In this document: one piece after another, positions 7,639-15,824 of the stretch
How positions within the stretch are numbered: position 1 is the stretch's first letter
How the letters are laid out: each line of letters opens with the position of its first letter
Source: Clostridium beijerinckii HUN142
Lineage (GTDB): Bacteria; Bacillota; Clostridia; Clostridiales; Clostridiaceae
Direction of reading: 5' to 3'
Assembly: GCF_000621745.1 (NCBI RefSeq)
Contig: NZ_JHXK01000025.1
Coordinates: 1-64,000 of the forward strand
DNA length: 64,000 bases
The notes under the pieces: model-generated
Told to the model about the DNA's origin: nothing
Seen by the model: the letters and a program-made list of their open reading frames with translations, nothing else
Database searches by the model: none
Position numbers and translations under genes: made by a program

Positions 7639-7677
7639 AAGAGGATTGTCAAAATAAAATTTGATAATCCTCTTTTT
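7639..7677. terminator. Bidirectional-type terminator
   Basis: AAGAGGATTGTCAAA pairs with TTTGATAATCCTCTT with one mismatch. The T-run is stronger on the plus strand (six T), while the minus strand gives only a weak one. It could end the minus-strand gene at 7718-8086 or a plus-strand small RNA. Confidence 0.7.
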
Positions 7678-7717
7678 TAATTCATACTACTTGTTTAAGT
7701 TGCATTCCTTGAAACTA

Positions 7718-8086
7718 TTATTTTGAAAGCCAATCCAATACAGCAGGATTTGCGCATGCTGAAGTTTCAGCGTCAATCTTAGTTACAAAGATAATATCTC
7801 CTCCATTAGCAACAGCGCTTACTTCATCAAATATTTCTTGTGCAGATAATGTATCTGTTTTTACAAAGAATCCTTCAGGCATAAATTGAGCCCATGAACC
7901 TAAAGATTTTATTTTTCCAGATATATTAGCGCCGCTGTTTGCGTGTTCATGAGAATGATCTTCTCCGCATCCACAGCCATCACCATGTTCATGAGAATGA
8001 TCTTCTCCACATCCACAGTCATCACCATGTTCGTGATGATGGCCATGAGTATCACTTAAAAAATATGTAATCATATATGCTGACAT
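7718..8086 (-). CDS. His/Cys-rich metal-binding repeat protein
   Basis: A 122-residue protein. Residues about 14-50 are two near-identical 14-residue repeats, HEHGD(D/G)CGCGEDHS, flanked by more His (HGHHHEH, HEH). This makes a dense cluster of His, Cys and Asp ligands suited to nickel, zinc or cobalt. The C-terminal 70 residues are a conserved-looking domain without membrane segments, containing LGSWAQFMPEGFFVKTD and ending AVLDWLSK. The family is not recognised with certainty; the His-rich N-terminus resembles metal chaperones. The cobalamin (cobalt) operon starts 0.8 kb away on the other strand, so cobalt handling is conceivable but not shown. AAGGGATTG precedes the ATG. Confidence 0.65.
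   Translation of the reverse strand: MSAYMITYFLSDTHGHHHEHGDDCGCGEDHSHEHGDGCGCGEDHSHEHANSGANISGKIKSLGSWAQFMPEGFFVKTDTLSAQEIFDEVSAVANGGDIIFVTKIDAETSACANPAVLDWLSK
7951..8034 (-). repeat. 42-bp tandem repeat within the His/Cys-rich gene
   Basis: Two adjacent 42-base units (GAATGATCTTCTCC followed by GCATCCACAG or ACATCCACAG) encode the two metal-binding repeats. They differ at only a few positions, suggesting recent duplication and possible copy-number variation. Confidence 0.75.
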
Positions 8087-8443
8087 TATTATATCAATCC
8101 CTTCTAGCTTTTCTATTTATATTAGGTTAACACGTTACATTTAAATTATACAGTAATATTGATAGTTGTAAATTATTTCTTTGAAAATGTTAAATGTGGT
8201 GAGTATTTCAGTAAGTGGAATAGTTAACTTTTATTTAAATATAATTATTAGTGGGGTGCTTGCAAAAAACAGATATTAATTCTATTTTTATGGCAATTAG
8301 AGAAGTGAAAATTTGATGTCAATTTTATTAATATAGAAACAAAACTTAACATAACGCATATAACATAATAAAGCAGAATATTATATCATATTTAAAATTA
8401 TTTTAAGTTAGAGAAATCTTGTAGTTAAAGGAGGGACAAGTAT
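8087..8443. other. Intergenic region between divergent genes
   Basis: No gene or clear hairpin seen. It must hold the promoters of the minus-strand metal-binding gene and of the holin gene. AT-rich TATAAT-like words are frequent and cannot be assigned. Confidence 0.4.
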
Positions 8444-8695
8444 ATGGATTTTGCACAGTATATAACACAAAATGCTCTGATTTTGATTCCTGCTCTATAT
8501 ATTGTTGGCATGGTAATAAAAAATACAGAGAAAATTAACGATAAATATATTCCTATGATATTATTATTTCTAGGAATATTAGGGGCCGTGGGAATCATGG
8601 GCCCTAGTGTAGAATCAGTAATTCAAGGCATACTGGTAACTGGTGCTACAGTATATACTAATCAACTAATAAAACAAAGCTGCAAGAAAGAATGA
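8444..8695 (+). CDS. Holin-like protein (phage holin 5/Hol44 type)
   Basis: An 83-residue protein with an N-terminal hydrophobic segment (about 10-26), a short charged loop (KNTEKINDKY) and two further hydrophobic segments (about 36-52 and 58-75), with a polar KKE tail. Size, topology and sequence style match clostridial phage holins that make membrane lesions for endolysin release. Here it stands alone: no endolysin gene is adjacent, and it lies outside the integrase/tRNA boundary. It may be a domesticated holin or remnant. AAAGGAGGGAC precedes the ATG. Confidence 0.75.
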   Translation: MDFAQYITQNALILIPALYIVGMVIKNTEKINDKYIPMILLFLGILGAVGIMGPSVESVIQGILVTGATVYTNQLIKQSCKKE

Positions 8696-8765
8696 AAATT
8701 TTAATTTACTATTAAAGATTTAATTACTACAATTTTGTGGCTGCCATATTATATTAAAATTATTT

Positions 8766-8814
8766 TGAGGTTTACTGCTGACAAGTAAATACTGTCAACA
8801 ATAAACCTCATTTT
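8766..8814 (+). terminator. Terminator after the holin gene
   Basis: TGAGGTTTA...TGACA pairs with TGTCA...TAAACCTCA, followed by TTTTAG. The stem has small internal loops. Confidence 0.7.
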
Positions 8815-8816
8815 AG

Positions 8817-8845
8817 TTGAATAAAATACAATAGTCCTATATAAT
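8817..8845 (+). promoter_or_regulatory. Promoter of the cobalamin operon
   Basis: TTGAAT (8817-8822), a 17-base spacer and TATAAT (8840-8845) lie directly upstream of the riboswitch aptamer. Confidence 0.75.
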
Positions 8846-8872
8846 TTAAAATACAATAAGAAATGATTTTTA

Positions 8873-9100
8873 GGTTCATATAAGGTTAAGTGTATATGAT
8901 TAAAAGGGAAAGTGGTTAAAATCCACTACAGCCCCCGCTACTGTGATGGAAGACTAATCTCTAATGTATATATAAAAGTGCTAATTAATTCAAAGTGCGT
9001 GCTTTTAAATTATATACTGAAAAATCCACTGAGAAACTTTCTTGGGAAGGAAGAGAATTAGGATGAGGCCAAAGTCAGGAGACCTGCCTAGGAGTTTATA
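8873..9100 (+). promoter_or_regulatory. Cobalamin (B12) riboswitch aptamer
   Basis: Conserved blocks appear in order: GGTTCATATAAGGTTAA, AAAAGGGAAAGTGGTTAAAA, CAGCCCCCGCTACTGTGATG, and the B12 box AGTCAGGAGACCTGCC at 9073-9088. A variable hairpin lies around 8955-9030. It binds adenosylcobalamin and represses the downstream operon. The expression platform is the set of hairpins between 9107 and 9216. Confidence 0.96.
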
Positions 9101-9186
9101 AAAATGCTATTCTTCGGAGGGAAGAAAACTTGCAAATAGCGGGATGTAGTGCAGTAAATCCTACATTCTTAATTTGTTATGTATTT

Positions 9187-9216
9187 CCTCCTTATCTAGC
9201 GATAAAGAGGATTTTT
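9187..9216 (+). terminator. Riboswitch-controlled terminator (attenuator)
   Basis: CCTCCTTATC pairs with GATAAAGAGG with one mismatch around TAGC, followed by ATTTTT. It lies between the aptamer and cbiK and is the likely ligand-dependent off-switch. Confidence 0.8.
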
Positions 9217-9302
9217 ATATATTCCAAATTATAAATCTTATGAAATATTTATAAATTTATTAAATTGAGGTCTTTTTTAAGACAATTTTAGGAGGCAAAT
9301 AC

Positions 9303-10127
9303 ATGAGGAAAGCTATTTTAGTAGTTAGTTTCGGAACAAGCCATTTAGAGGCGCTTAAGAATTCAATTGAAAAGATTGAAAATAAAATCAAAGAGGAATT
9401 CAAAGATTATGAAGTTTTTAGAGCTTTTACAGCTCATTTTATAATAAAGAAATTAAAGGCAAAGGATAATTTGGATATATTAACACCAGAAGAAGCCTTA
9501 GAAGATTTGAAATCTAGAGGATTTGAAGAAGTTATAGTGCAGCCGCTTCATCTAATTCCAGGAGAAGAATTTGATTACATCAAAGGCGTCGTAGAGCAAA
9601 GAAAAAATGATTTTAAAGATCTTAAGCTTGGAAGACCGATATTCTTTTATCAAGGAATGAATGGATTGCCAGAAGATTATTCTTTATTTATTGAGAGTAT
9701 TAAAGATGTTTTTAAAGATGAGGAAAGCATAATATTGTTTGGCCACGGTACAGAACATCCATCTAATGCAGTCTATGGAATGCTGCAAACTGTTTTAGTA
9801 GATGAAGATTATGAGAATGTTTTTGTGGCAACTGTAGAAGGATATCCAACAGTTGAAAATGTAATAAAGAAGTTAAAGAAAAAAGGAATAAATAAGACAA
9901 AACTTGTTCCTCTATTACTTGTGGCAGGTGATCATGTAAAGAATGATATGGCATCAGATGAAGATGATTCTTTAAAGACTAGGCTTCAAAAAGAAGGAAT
10001 TGAAGTTAAGTTACATATGCACGGTCTTGGAGAGCTTGATAAATTTGATGGACTTTATATAAATAGAATTTATGACTCAATTGAGAATAAATATATAAAC
10101 GCTGGAAGGACTAAAAAACTTAGATAA
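9303..10127 (+). CDS. cbiK: Sirohydrochlorin cobaltochelatase (anaerobic type)
   Basis: A 274-residue cytoplasmic enzyme that inserts cobalt into sirohydrochlorin (factor II), the entry step of anaerobic B12 synthesis. The start LVVSFGTSH is the CbiK signature. Metal-binding and catalytic residues are visible in LFGHGTEH (the His near residue 147), TVEGYPT (Glu) and VAGDHVKND (His near 209). Length matches the family. There is no signal peptide, unlike periplasmic CbiK. It is the first gene after the cobalamin riboswitch, with AGGAGGC before the ATG. The chelatase fold resembles HemH, but the motif set and the context make CbiK the clear choice. Confidence 0.95.
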   Translation: MRKAILVVSFGTSHLEALKNSIEKIENKIKEEFKDYEVFRAFTAHFIIKKLKAKDNLDILTPEEALEDLKSRGFEEVIVQPLHLIPGEEFDYIKGVVEQRKNDFKDLKLGRPIFFYQGMNGLPEDYSLFIESIKDVFKDEESIILFGHGTEHPSNAVYGMLQTVLVDEDYENVFVATVEGYPTVENVIKKLKKKGINKTKLVPLLLVAGDHVKNDMASDEDDSLKTRLQKEGIEVKLHMHGLGELDKFDGLYINRIYDSIENKYINAGRTKKLR

Positions 10128-10209
10128 TCTAATTTTTACAGTCGCAAAATTCTTTGCATGTTAGTTAGGCAGAGTTTAAAAGTTTTGCGAATACAGAAAG
10201 GAAAATAAT

Positions 10210-11592
10210 ATGAGGTCTATAATTATATCTTCGAATTGCAGCGGAGGCGGAAAAACTACTTTTACTCTTGGTCTTATGAAAGTACTTAAAAGTAGAAATT
10301 TTCATGTACAAGGTTATAAGGTAGGGCCGGATTATATAGATACAGCATTTCATAAAGCAGTCACAGGAATAGCTTCAAGAAATCTTGATACTTTCTTAAT
10401 GGGTGAAGAAGGTGTGAAAAAAAGTTTTCAAAAAGGTTCTGGAAATATTGGTATAATAGAAGGTGTTATGGGATTATATGACGGAATTGGAGCAAGTGAA
10501 AAAGCTTCCACTTATCATGTTTCAAAACTTTTAGGAAATATGCCGATAGTGCTAGTGTTGTCTCCTAAGGGGCAAAGTGCAAGCATATGCGCTGAAATTA
10601 GTGGTTTTAAAAATTATAAGGATGCTAATATTGTTGGGGTCGTATTAAATTCTGTAAGTGAAAAATATTATAATTTATTAAAGTACGCAATAGAAAAGAA
10701 TTGCAATATAAAAGTTTTTGGATATATTCCTAAAACGCCAGAAATAGCATTAAGCACCAGGCATTTAGGGCTTGTTCAGAGTATGGAAATTCTTGATCTT
10801 GAAGAAAAATTAAATATATGTGAAAATTTAATGGAAAAGTATGTAGATATAGATGGAATTATAAATGCAACTCAAGAGTATAAAATAAGTATAGATGGTG
10901 ATCTTAATAATTCTTTTAAAGCAGATGATAAACAAAAAAGTTTTGAAAGTTTAAAAGAAGAATCTAAAAATAGAAATTTTAAAATAGGAGTGGCTTTAGA
11001 TAAGGCGTTCAGTTTCTATTATAAAGATAATTTGGAAGCTTTAGAAAACTTGGGTGAGGTAGTTTATTTTAGTCCAATCAATGATAAAGAATTGCCACAA
11101 AACTTAGATTTTTTATATATAGGTGGAGGATATCCAGAAGTATTTAAAAAGCAATTGGAAAACAATTATTTTATGCGAAAAAGCATTAAAGAAGCCTTAG
11201 ATAGCGGCTTGAGATGTTATGCAGAATGCGGTGGACTCATGTATCTTACAGAATCAATAGATGGATCAGAAATGGTTGGTTTTTTCCATGGCAATAGCAC
11301 AATGACTAATAAGCTTCAGAATTTTGGTTACTGTAAGGTTAAGATAGATAACAAATGCTTTGATAATAGGAATTTAGAAGATAATGAATTTGAAGTTAAT
11401 GCCCATGAATTTCATAAGTCAAAGGTAGAGTTAGATGAGGACAACGTATATGATGTAGAAAAAACTTTATATAATGGGGAAGTATTAAAGTGGCAATGCG
11501 GATACTTTAAAAATAATACATTAGGAGGATATGCCCATATAAACTTTCTTGGAAATGAAGAATTGTTAAAAGCGTTGGTTAACTTTCTATAG
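10210..11592 (+). CDS. cbiA: Cobyrinate a,c-diamide synthase
   Basis: A 460-residue glutamine amidotransferase that amidates the a and c carboxylates of cobyrinic acid using ATP and glutamine. The N-terminal synthetase domain starts with a DTB/CbiA-type P-loop, SNCSGGGKTTF (residues 8-18), followed by YKVGPDYID. The C-terminal class I GATase domain shows YIGGGYPE and the nucleophile Cys in YAECGGLMYL; its His lies in the C-terminal GGYAHINF segment. Length is standard. It lies 80 bases after cbiK in the same transcript, with GAAAGGA before the ATG. Confidence 0.95.
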   Translation: MRSIIISSNCSGGGKTTFTLGLMKVLKSRNFHVQGYKVGPDYIDTAFHKAVTGIASRNLDTFLMGEEGVKKSFQKGSGNIGIIEGVMGLYDGIGASEKASTYHVSKLLGNMPIVLVLSPKGQSASICAEISGFKNYKDANIVGVVLNSVSEKYYNLLKYAIEKNCNIKVFGYIPKTPEIALSTRHLGLVQSMEILDLEEKLNICENLMEKYVDIDGIINATQEYKISIDGDLNNSFKADDKQKSFESLKEESKNRNFKIGVALDKAFSFYYKDNLEALENLGEVVYFSPINDKELPQNLDFLYIGGGYPEVFKKQLENNYFMRKSIKEALDSGLRCYAECGGLMYLTESIDGSEMVGFFHGNSTMTNKLQNFGYCKVKIDNKCFDNRNLEDNEFEVNAHEFHKSKVELDEDNVYDVEKTLYNGEVLKWQCGYFKNNTLGGYAHINFLGNEELLKALVNFL

Positions 11593-11641
11593 AAGATGTA
11601 ATATAAATAAGAAAATATGGTAGATTTGTGGGGGGAGCGTA

Positions 11642-12352
11642 ATGAAAAAACATAGTATACTTCTCAGTATAAGCATTATAATTATTATTGTTTTAGCTTT
11701 TGGTGGTTGTATTTATATGAATATAAATGGCTTGCCTTGGAAGATCAAGGAAACAGAAGTGTTTACACAGACGTATTTAAGCAAAAAGTACCCAGATTTA
11801 AAATGTAAAATTAATAGAGCTTACTATAATTCAAAATCTGGGAAGTATTTATGTAATGTTAGTACTGAAGAAGATACCCCAGTAACATTTCGAGTGACAA
11901 TGCTTAATAAAGACAGTGGTGAAGATAATTATCTTGAAAGCAAGGTTAATCTTGAGGCGAAAAATATGGTTACAAGCTTAATTGAAGAAAATGAACCTAG
12001 CATAAAGATAAAACAAATTTCAGTATTAGAAGATGCTGGAGCCAATGCAGATAGTAAGAGTTATGATAAGTACACAAGTTTTATACCAGGAGATTCATAT
12101 CCTCTAAAAATAGATATAAGATGGGAAAGCGATGAAGTTTCTTTAGAAGCTTTTGTAGATAAAGTATTGAGAATTAGAGAAAATTTAAAAAATAGAGATA
12201 TAGCAGTATGCGGTCTTGATGTTATTGATGATACAAATAACTATGGTATTGATTTATCAGGAAGAGAAGTGAATGGGAAAAAAGAAGGCAACTATAATTT
12301 TACAAAGGATCAGATTATAGACGATAAAATAGCTTATGAAATGGAAAAGTAA
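11642..12352 (+). CDS. Membrane-anchored protein of unknown function within the cbi operon
   Basis: A 236-residue protein with one N-terminal hydrophobic segment (about 6-24) and an extracytoplasmic body. FGGC at residues 19-22 resembles a weak lipobox, so it is either a single-pass or a lipid-anchored protein. The body contains PWKIKETEVFTQTYLSKKYP and a second half with PLKIDIRWESDE; the general look recalls YfjL-like proteins of Bacillus, a tentative link. It is not a known B12 gene yet sits between cbiA and cbiC on the same strand, with GGGGGGAG before the ATG. A role in cobalt uptake or envelope sensing would be speculation. Gene presence is firm. Confidence 0.75.
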   Translation: MKKHSILLSISIIIIIVLAFGGCIYMNINGLPWKIKETEVFTQTYLSKKYPDLKCKINRAYYNSKSGKYLCNVSTEEDTPVTFRVTMLNKDSGEDNYLESKVNLEAKNMVTSLIEENEPSIKIKQISVLEDAGANADSKSYDKYTSFIPGDSYPLKIDIRWESDEVSLEAFVDKVLRIRENLKNRDIAVCGLDVIDDTNNYGIDLSGREVNGKKEGNYNFTKDQIIDDKIAYEMEK

Positions 12353-12393
12353 ATTATTAATGGATTTATTAAACTTGGAAAGAGGTGAGTTTG

Positions 12394-12418
12394 GTGAGGT
12401 GTTTGTTAAACCCCTCGC
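12394..12418 (+). promoter_or_regulatory. Hairpin between ribosome site and start codon of cbiC
   Basis: GTGAGGTGTTT pairs with AAACCCCTCGC around GTT, giving about ten pairs with one mismatch, 9 bases before the cbiC ATG. No Shine-Dalgarno lies between hairpin and ATG. The nearest good one, AAGAGGTGA (12380-12388), is upstream, so folding would bring it to about 14 bases from the start. Confidence 0.6.
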
Positions 12419-12427
12419 TAAAAATAT

Positions 12428-13051
12428 ATGGAATATTTAAAAAATCCTATGGGAATTGAAGAAAAAAGTTTTGAGATTATTGGTAACGAAATGGGATCAC
12501 ATTCATTTAGTGAAGAAGAACTGCTTATAGTTAAAAGAACTATTCACACTACTGCAGACTTTGAATATAAAGATTTGGTAGAAATAAGTGAAACAGCAAT
12601 TGAAACTGCAAAAGGTATTTTTAAACAAGGTGCAAAGATCTATACGGATACTAATATGGCCTTAAACGGGATTAATAAAATGGCGCTAGCTAAAACTAAT
12701 AGTGAAGTCATCTGCTATGTGAATGAAGAAATAGTTCATAAAGAAGCAAAGGAAAAAAATATTACTAGAAGCATGGCAGCGGTTGAAAAAGCTTGCATGG
12801 ATAATGTGGATATATTCGTTTTTGGTAATGCACCAACAGCACTTTTTAGGCTTAAAGAGTTAATAAAAGAAGGAAAGGCAAAACCAAAGCTTATAATAGC
12901 GGCGCCAGTAGGGTTTGTTGGAGCTGCAGAAAGTAAGGAAAATATGGATGAGCTTAATATACCTTACATAAGAATTAGAGGAAGAAAAGGTGGAAGCACT
13001 GTTGCAGCAGCAATAGTGAATGCGCTTATGTACATGGTGGTTTCAAGATAA
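12428..13051 (+). CDS. cbiC: Cobalt-precorrin-8 methylmutase
   Basis: A 207-residue enzyme moving the methyl group from C11 to C12 of the corrin ring to give cobyrinic acid. The catalytic His lies in IHTTADFEY near residue 40, and the ring-binding GNAPTALF and APVGFVGA motifs follow; the RIRGRKGGS segment near the C-terminus is also typical. Length matches the family. The start EYLKNPMGIEEKSFEII aligns with family N-termini, and an in-frame stop lies just upstream, so ATG 12428 is firm despite the lack of a direct ribosome site (see the hairpin at 12394). Confidence 0.95.
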   Translation: MEYLKNPMGIEEKSFEIIGNEMGSHSFSEEELLIVKRTIHTTADFEYKDLVEISETAIETAKGIFKQGAKIYTDTNMALNGINKMALAKTNSEVICYVNEEIVHKEAKEKNITRSMAAVEKACMDNVDIFVFGNAPTALFRLKELIKEGKAKPKLIIAAPVGFVGAAESKENMDELNIPYIRIRGRKGGSTVAAAIVNALMYMVVSR

Positions 13052-13108
13052 TTTAATTTGTTAGATTAAAGATAGTTAAAAAGTTAATGATGTCAGGAGG
13101 TGATTTTT

Positions 13109-14293
13109 ATGTTTGAAATGTACGTTGATGTAGATGGAAAAAGGTTAAGGTGTGGATATACGACAGGTTCTTGTAGTGCTGGGGCAGCAAAAGCAGCAAC
13201 AATTATCTTATTTAATAAAGAGAAAAATCTTAATGAAATAGAGATTGCAACTCCTAAAGGAATTGATGTAACGATGCCTATAGAATCAATAGAAAAATTT
13301 GATGATTATGTTGAGTGTACTATTTTAAAAGATGGCGGAGATGATCCTGATAACACTCATGGAATAGAAATAAAGGCTAGGGTTAAAAAGATCAAGCCAA
13401 TAGATAATAAAATATTTCAAGATGAAGACTTGCAAAAGTTTGATAGTGTTTTAGTTGAAGATAGCAGAGCAGAAAAAGAAGATGAGTTAGAAAGAGTAGT
13501 GCTTAAAGGCGGAACAGGAGTTGGAATTGTCACTAAGGATGGGCTTTTTATTCCTAAAGGACAAGCGGCTATTAACCCTGTTCCTAGAAAGATGATAAAA
13601 GAAGAAGTATTAAAAGTGTTACCGCCTGGAGAAAGAGTTGAAGTTATAATTTCAGTGCCTCAAGGAGAAAAAGTAGCAAAAAAGACTTTTAATCCTAGGC
13701 TTGGGATTGAAGGTGGGATTTCTATTCTTGGGACAACTGGAATTGTATATCCTATGTCAGAAGATGCACTTAAAGCTTCCATAAAGATAGAAATTACCCA
13801 AAAAGCAATAAATAATGAAAGATTAGTTTTAACTTTCGGAAATTTAGGCGATAATTATTGTAAGGAACTTGGGTTTAAACAGGAAGAAGTGGTAACATGT
13901 TCAAATTTTATAGGATTTGCATTAGAGACTTGTGTTTCATGTAAAGTTAAGTCTATTATAATAGTTGGACATATAGGAAAGATGAGTAAAATAGCTTATG
14001 GATGTTTCAATACTCATAGTAAGGTCAATGGAGTGAGGCTTGAAGTTATTGCATTAGAACTTGCGCTTCTTGGATATGATATGTCACTTGTAAAAAGAGT
14101 GCTTGAGGAAAAGACATGTGAAGGTGCAGTTAAAATGCTTGGAGATGGATATGACAAACTCTATGAAAATATTGGAAATAAAGTAGTTCAAAAAATTAAA
14201 GAGCATGTTTATGGAGAGCTAGAAGTTGACGCTGTAATGTATTATGGGGCATCAAATCCGATTTTATTATGGAAGTCCATTAAGGATAATTAG
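13109..14293 (+). CDS. cbiD: Cobalt-precorrin-5B (C1)-methyltransferase
   Basis: A 394-residue SAM-dependent methyltransferase acting at C1 after ring contraction and deacylation. RCGYTTGSCSAGAAKAA at the N-terminus is the CbiD signature, followed by KDGGDDPDNTHG and INPVPRKMI. Length is typical. The frame opens at GTG 13100, but that codon overlaps the AGGAGGTGA ribosome site; ATG 13109, 5 bases after it, is the proper start. Fifth gene of the riboswitch operon, on the same strand as all its neighbours. Confidence 0.95.
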   Translation: MFEMYVDVDGKRLRCGYTTGSCSAGAAKAATIILFNKEKNLNEIEIATPKGIDVTMPIESIEKFDDYVECTILKDGGDDPDNTHGIEIKARVKKIKPIDNKIFQDEDLQKFDSVLVEDSRAEKEDELERVVLKGGTGVGIVTKDGLFIPKGQAAINPVPRKMIKEEVLKVLPPGERVEVIISVPQGEKVAKKTFNPRLGIEGGISILGTTGIVYPMSEDALKASIKIEITQKAINNERLVLTFGNLGDNYCKELGFKQEEVVTCSNFIGFALETCVSCKVKSIIIVGHIGKMSKIAYGCFNTHSKVNGVRLEVIALELALLGYDMSLVKRVLEEKTCEGAVKMLGDGYDKLYENIGNKVVQKIKEHVYGELEVDAVMYYGASNPILLWKSIKDN

Positions 14294-14404
14294 TAATAAA
14301 ATTCAATATAAATTTTAGGATAATTCATTAGATTATGGATTGTGTAAAATATTTTAGGGATTAATATTAAAAAATTAATTAAGCTTTCATAGGGGGACAC
14401 AAAA

Positions 14405-15028
14405 ATGATTTATATTGTAGGGCTTGGTCCAGGACACAAGGATTACATTATGCCTAAGGCCTTGGAAATATTAAAAAAATCTAATATAATAATAGGCTTT
14501 AAAAGAGCATTGGATTCCTTAGAGTTTGTAGATAATAAAAAATTATATATAAATAAGCTAAGTGATATTAACGAATATATATGTGATGAGAAAAATAGAA
14601 GTATGATTATTTCAATTGTTGCATCTGGTGATCCAACTTTTTATGGGATAACAAATTATATAAAAAGTAAAGCAACTTTAGAATTTCAAGTAATACCAGG
14701 AATAAGTTCTTTTCAATATCTGACATGTAAATTAAATATGTCATGGAATAATGCGTACATAGGAAGTTTACATGGAAGGAAAGAAGACTTTTTGAATGTG
14801 GTTAATAATCATGACTTAAGTATTTGGCTTACAGATAAAGAGAATAATCCTGCTATGTTATGTGGAATTTTACATGAAGAAAAAGTTAGGTGCAAAGTTG
14901 TGATAGGGGAAAATTTATCCTATGAAGATGAAGTTATAACTAATGGAAAGCCAGAGGAATTTATGAATAAAGCATATGATTCATTAAGTGTTTTTATAGT
15001 AGATAAAGCCAATCAAAAGAATATATAG
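14405..15028 (+). CDS. cbiE: Cobalt-precorrin-7 (C5)-methyltransferase
   Basis: A 207-residue member of the tetrapyrrole methylase family. The N-terminal IVGLGPGHKDY loop binds SAM, VASGDPTFYG is the family's central motif, and VIPGISSFQ follows. It methylates C5, while its partner CbiT (next gene) handles C15 and decarboxylation; in many bacteria the two are fused as CobL, here they are separate, 57 bases apart. AGGGGGAC precedes the ATG. Confidence 0.93.
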   Translation: MIYIVGLGPGHKDYIMPKALEILKKSNIIIGFKRALDSLEFVDNKKLYINKLSDINEYICDEKNRSMIISIVASGDPTFYGITNYIKSKATLEFQVIPGISSFQYLTCKLNMSWNNAYIGSLHGRKEDFLNVVNNHDLSIWLTDKENNPAMLCGILHEEKVRCKVVIGENLSYEDEVITNGKPEEFMNKAYDSLSVFIVDKANQKNI

Positions 15029-15085
15029 TAATTTTTGTGTACTGTTAAAGTTTGATTAATACCTGAAATAGAGGAGGAAATTTTC

Positions 15086-15658
15086 ATGGTTTTTATAAAA
15101 GATGAAGAATTTATCAGAGGAAACTGCCCAATGACAAAAGAAGACATAAGAATACTTTCAATTGCAAAAATGAATTTAGAAGATAAGTCTTTAGTTTTAG
15201 ATGTGGGAAGTGGTACAGGAAGTATTACAGTTCAAGCTGCTAAAATTGCAAAAGAAGGTAAGGTACTTGCAATAGAAAAAAATTATGAAGCATATGAAAT
15301 CACAGAAACTAATGTGCAAAAGTTTGAATGTGATAATGTAAAGATTTTAAATAAAGAAGCAAGTAGAGTGTTGGATACTTTGATTTTTCAAGGTTTAAAA
15401 TTTGATTCTATATTCATTGGAGGAAGCAGTGGGCATTTAGAAGAAATATTGCTTAAGGTAAATGCGATTGTAGTAAAAAAAGGAACAATAGTTATGAATT
15501 TTATTACCTTAGACAATGCATACAGAGCAATTGAGGTTATGAAGAAACTAGATTATAAAATAGAAATTTCACTAGTTAATATAAGTAAAAACCGTGAAGA
15601 TACTTTAATGATGATAGCTAATAATCCAATATATATAATTCAATGTATAAGAAATTAA
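15086..15658 (+). CDS. cbiT: Cobalt-precorrin-6B (C15)-methyltransferase, decarboxylating
   Basis: A 190-residue class I SAM methyltransferase. It starts with EEFIRGNCPMTKEDIR, typical of CbiT, and has the SAM motif LDVGSGTGSIT (about residues 37-47), an acidic ribose-binding AIEKN, and FIGGSSGHLEE. It adds the C15 methyl group and removes the ring-C acetate carboxylate. GAGGAGG precedes the ATG. A 166-base AT-rich gap without a clear terminator follows before cbiL. Confidence 0.94.
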   Translation: MVFIKDEEFIRGNCPMTKEDIRILSIAKMNLEDKSLVLDVGSGTGSITVQAAKIAKEGKVLAIEKNYEAYEITETNVQKFECDNVKILNKEASRVLDTLIFQGLKFDSIFIGGSSGHLEEILLKVNAIVVKKGTIVMNFITLDNAYRAIEVMKKLDYKIEISLVNISKNREDTLMMIANNPIYIIQCIRN

Positions 15659-15824
15659 TTAGAAATTAATTAGAAATAATTGAATATAAGTTTTAAAGAT
15701 AAAATAATACATAATTGTTATAATGAAAATATGTAAATAAAGATAATATGATATTGGTAACTAGAATTAAAATAATAAGAAGATATACATATATGTAGTT
15801 ACTTAGGAAGAGAGGAATTATAAA

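Larger units (their letters stand above)
7368..7677 (+). ncRNA. Candidate structured small RNA
   Basis: This intergenic stretch holds consecutive hairpins: AGAGG (7368-7372) closes on CCTCT (7399-7403) around an inner GTATATTT/AAATATAC stem, then GTATGAT/ATCATAC at 7405-7424, then ATATCCAT/ATGGGTAT at about 7455-7505, and a U-tailed terminator at 7639-7677. Single-stranded CGCTCCTC and GACTCCTT words could pair with ribosome-binding sites. No strong promoter is seen, though TTGTTT at 7317 is a weak -35. The final terminator may instead belong to the minus-strand gene at 7718. A repeat copy lies inside (7534-7586). Confidence 0.3.

Noticed and set aside
7951-8034. Repeats that could suggest a CRISPR array
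   Set aside because: They are adjacent tandem units encoding protein repeats; there are no spacers and no cas genes in the window.
9763-9954. Minus-strand frame inside cbiK
   Set aside because: Antisense shadow of a gene with clear family motifs.
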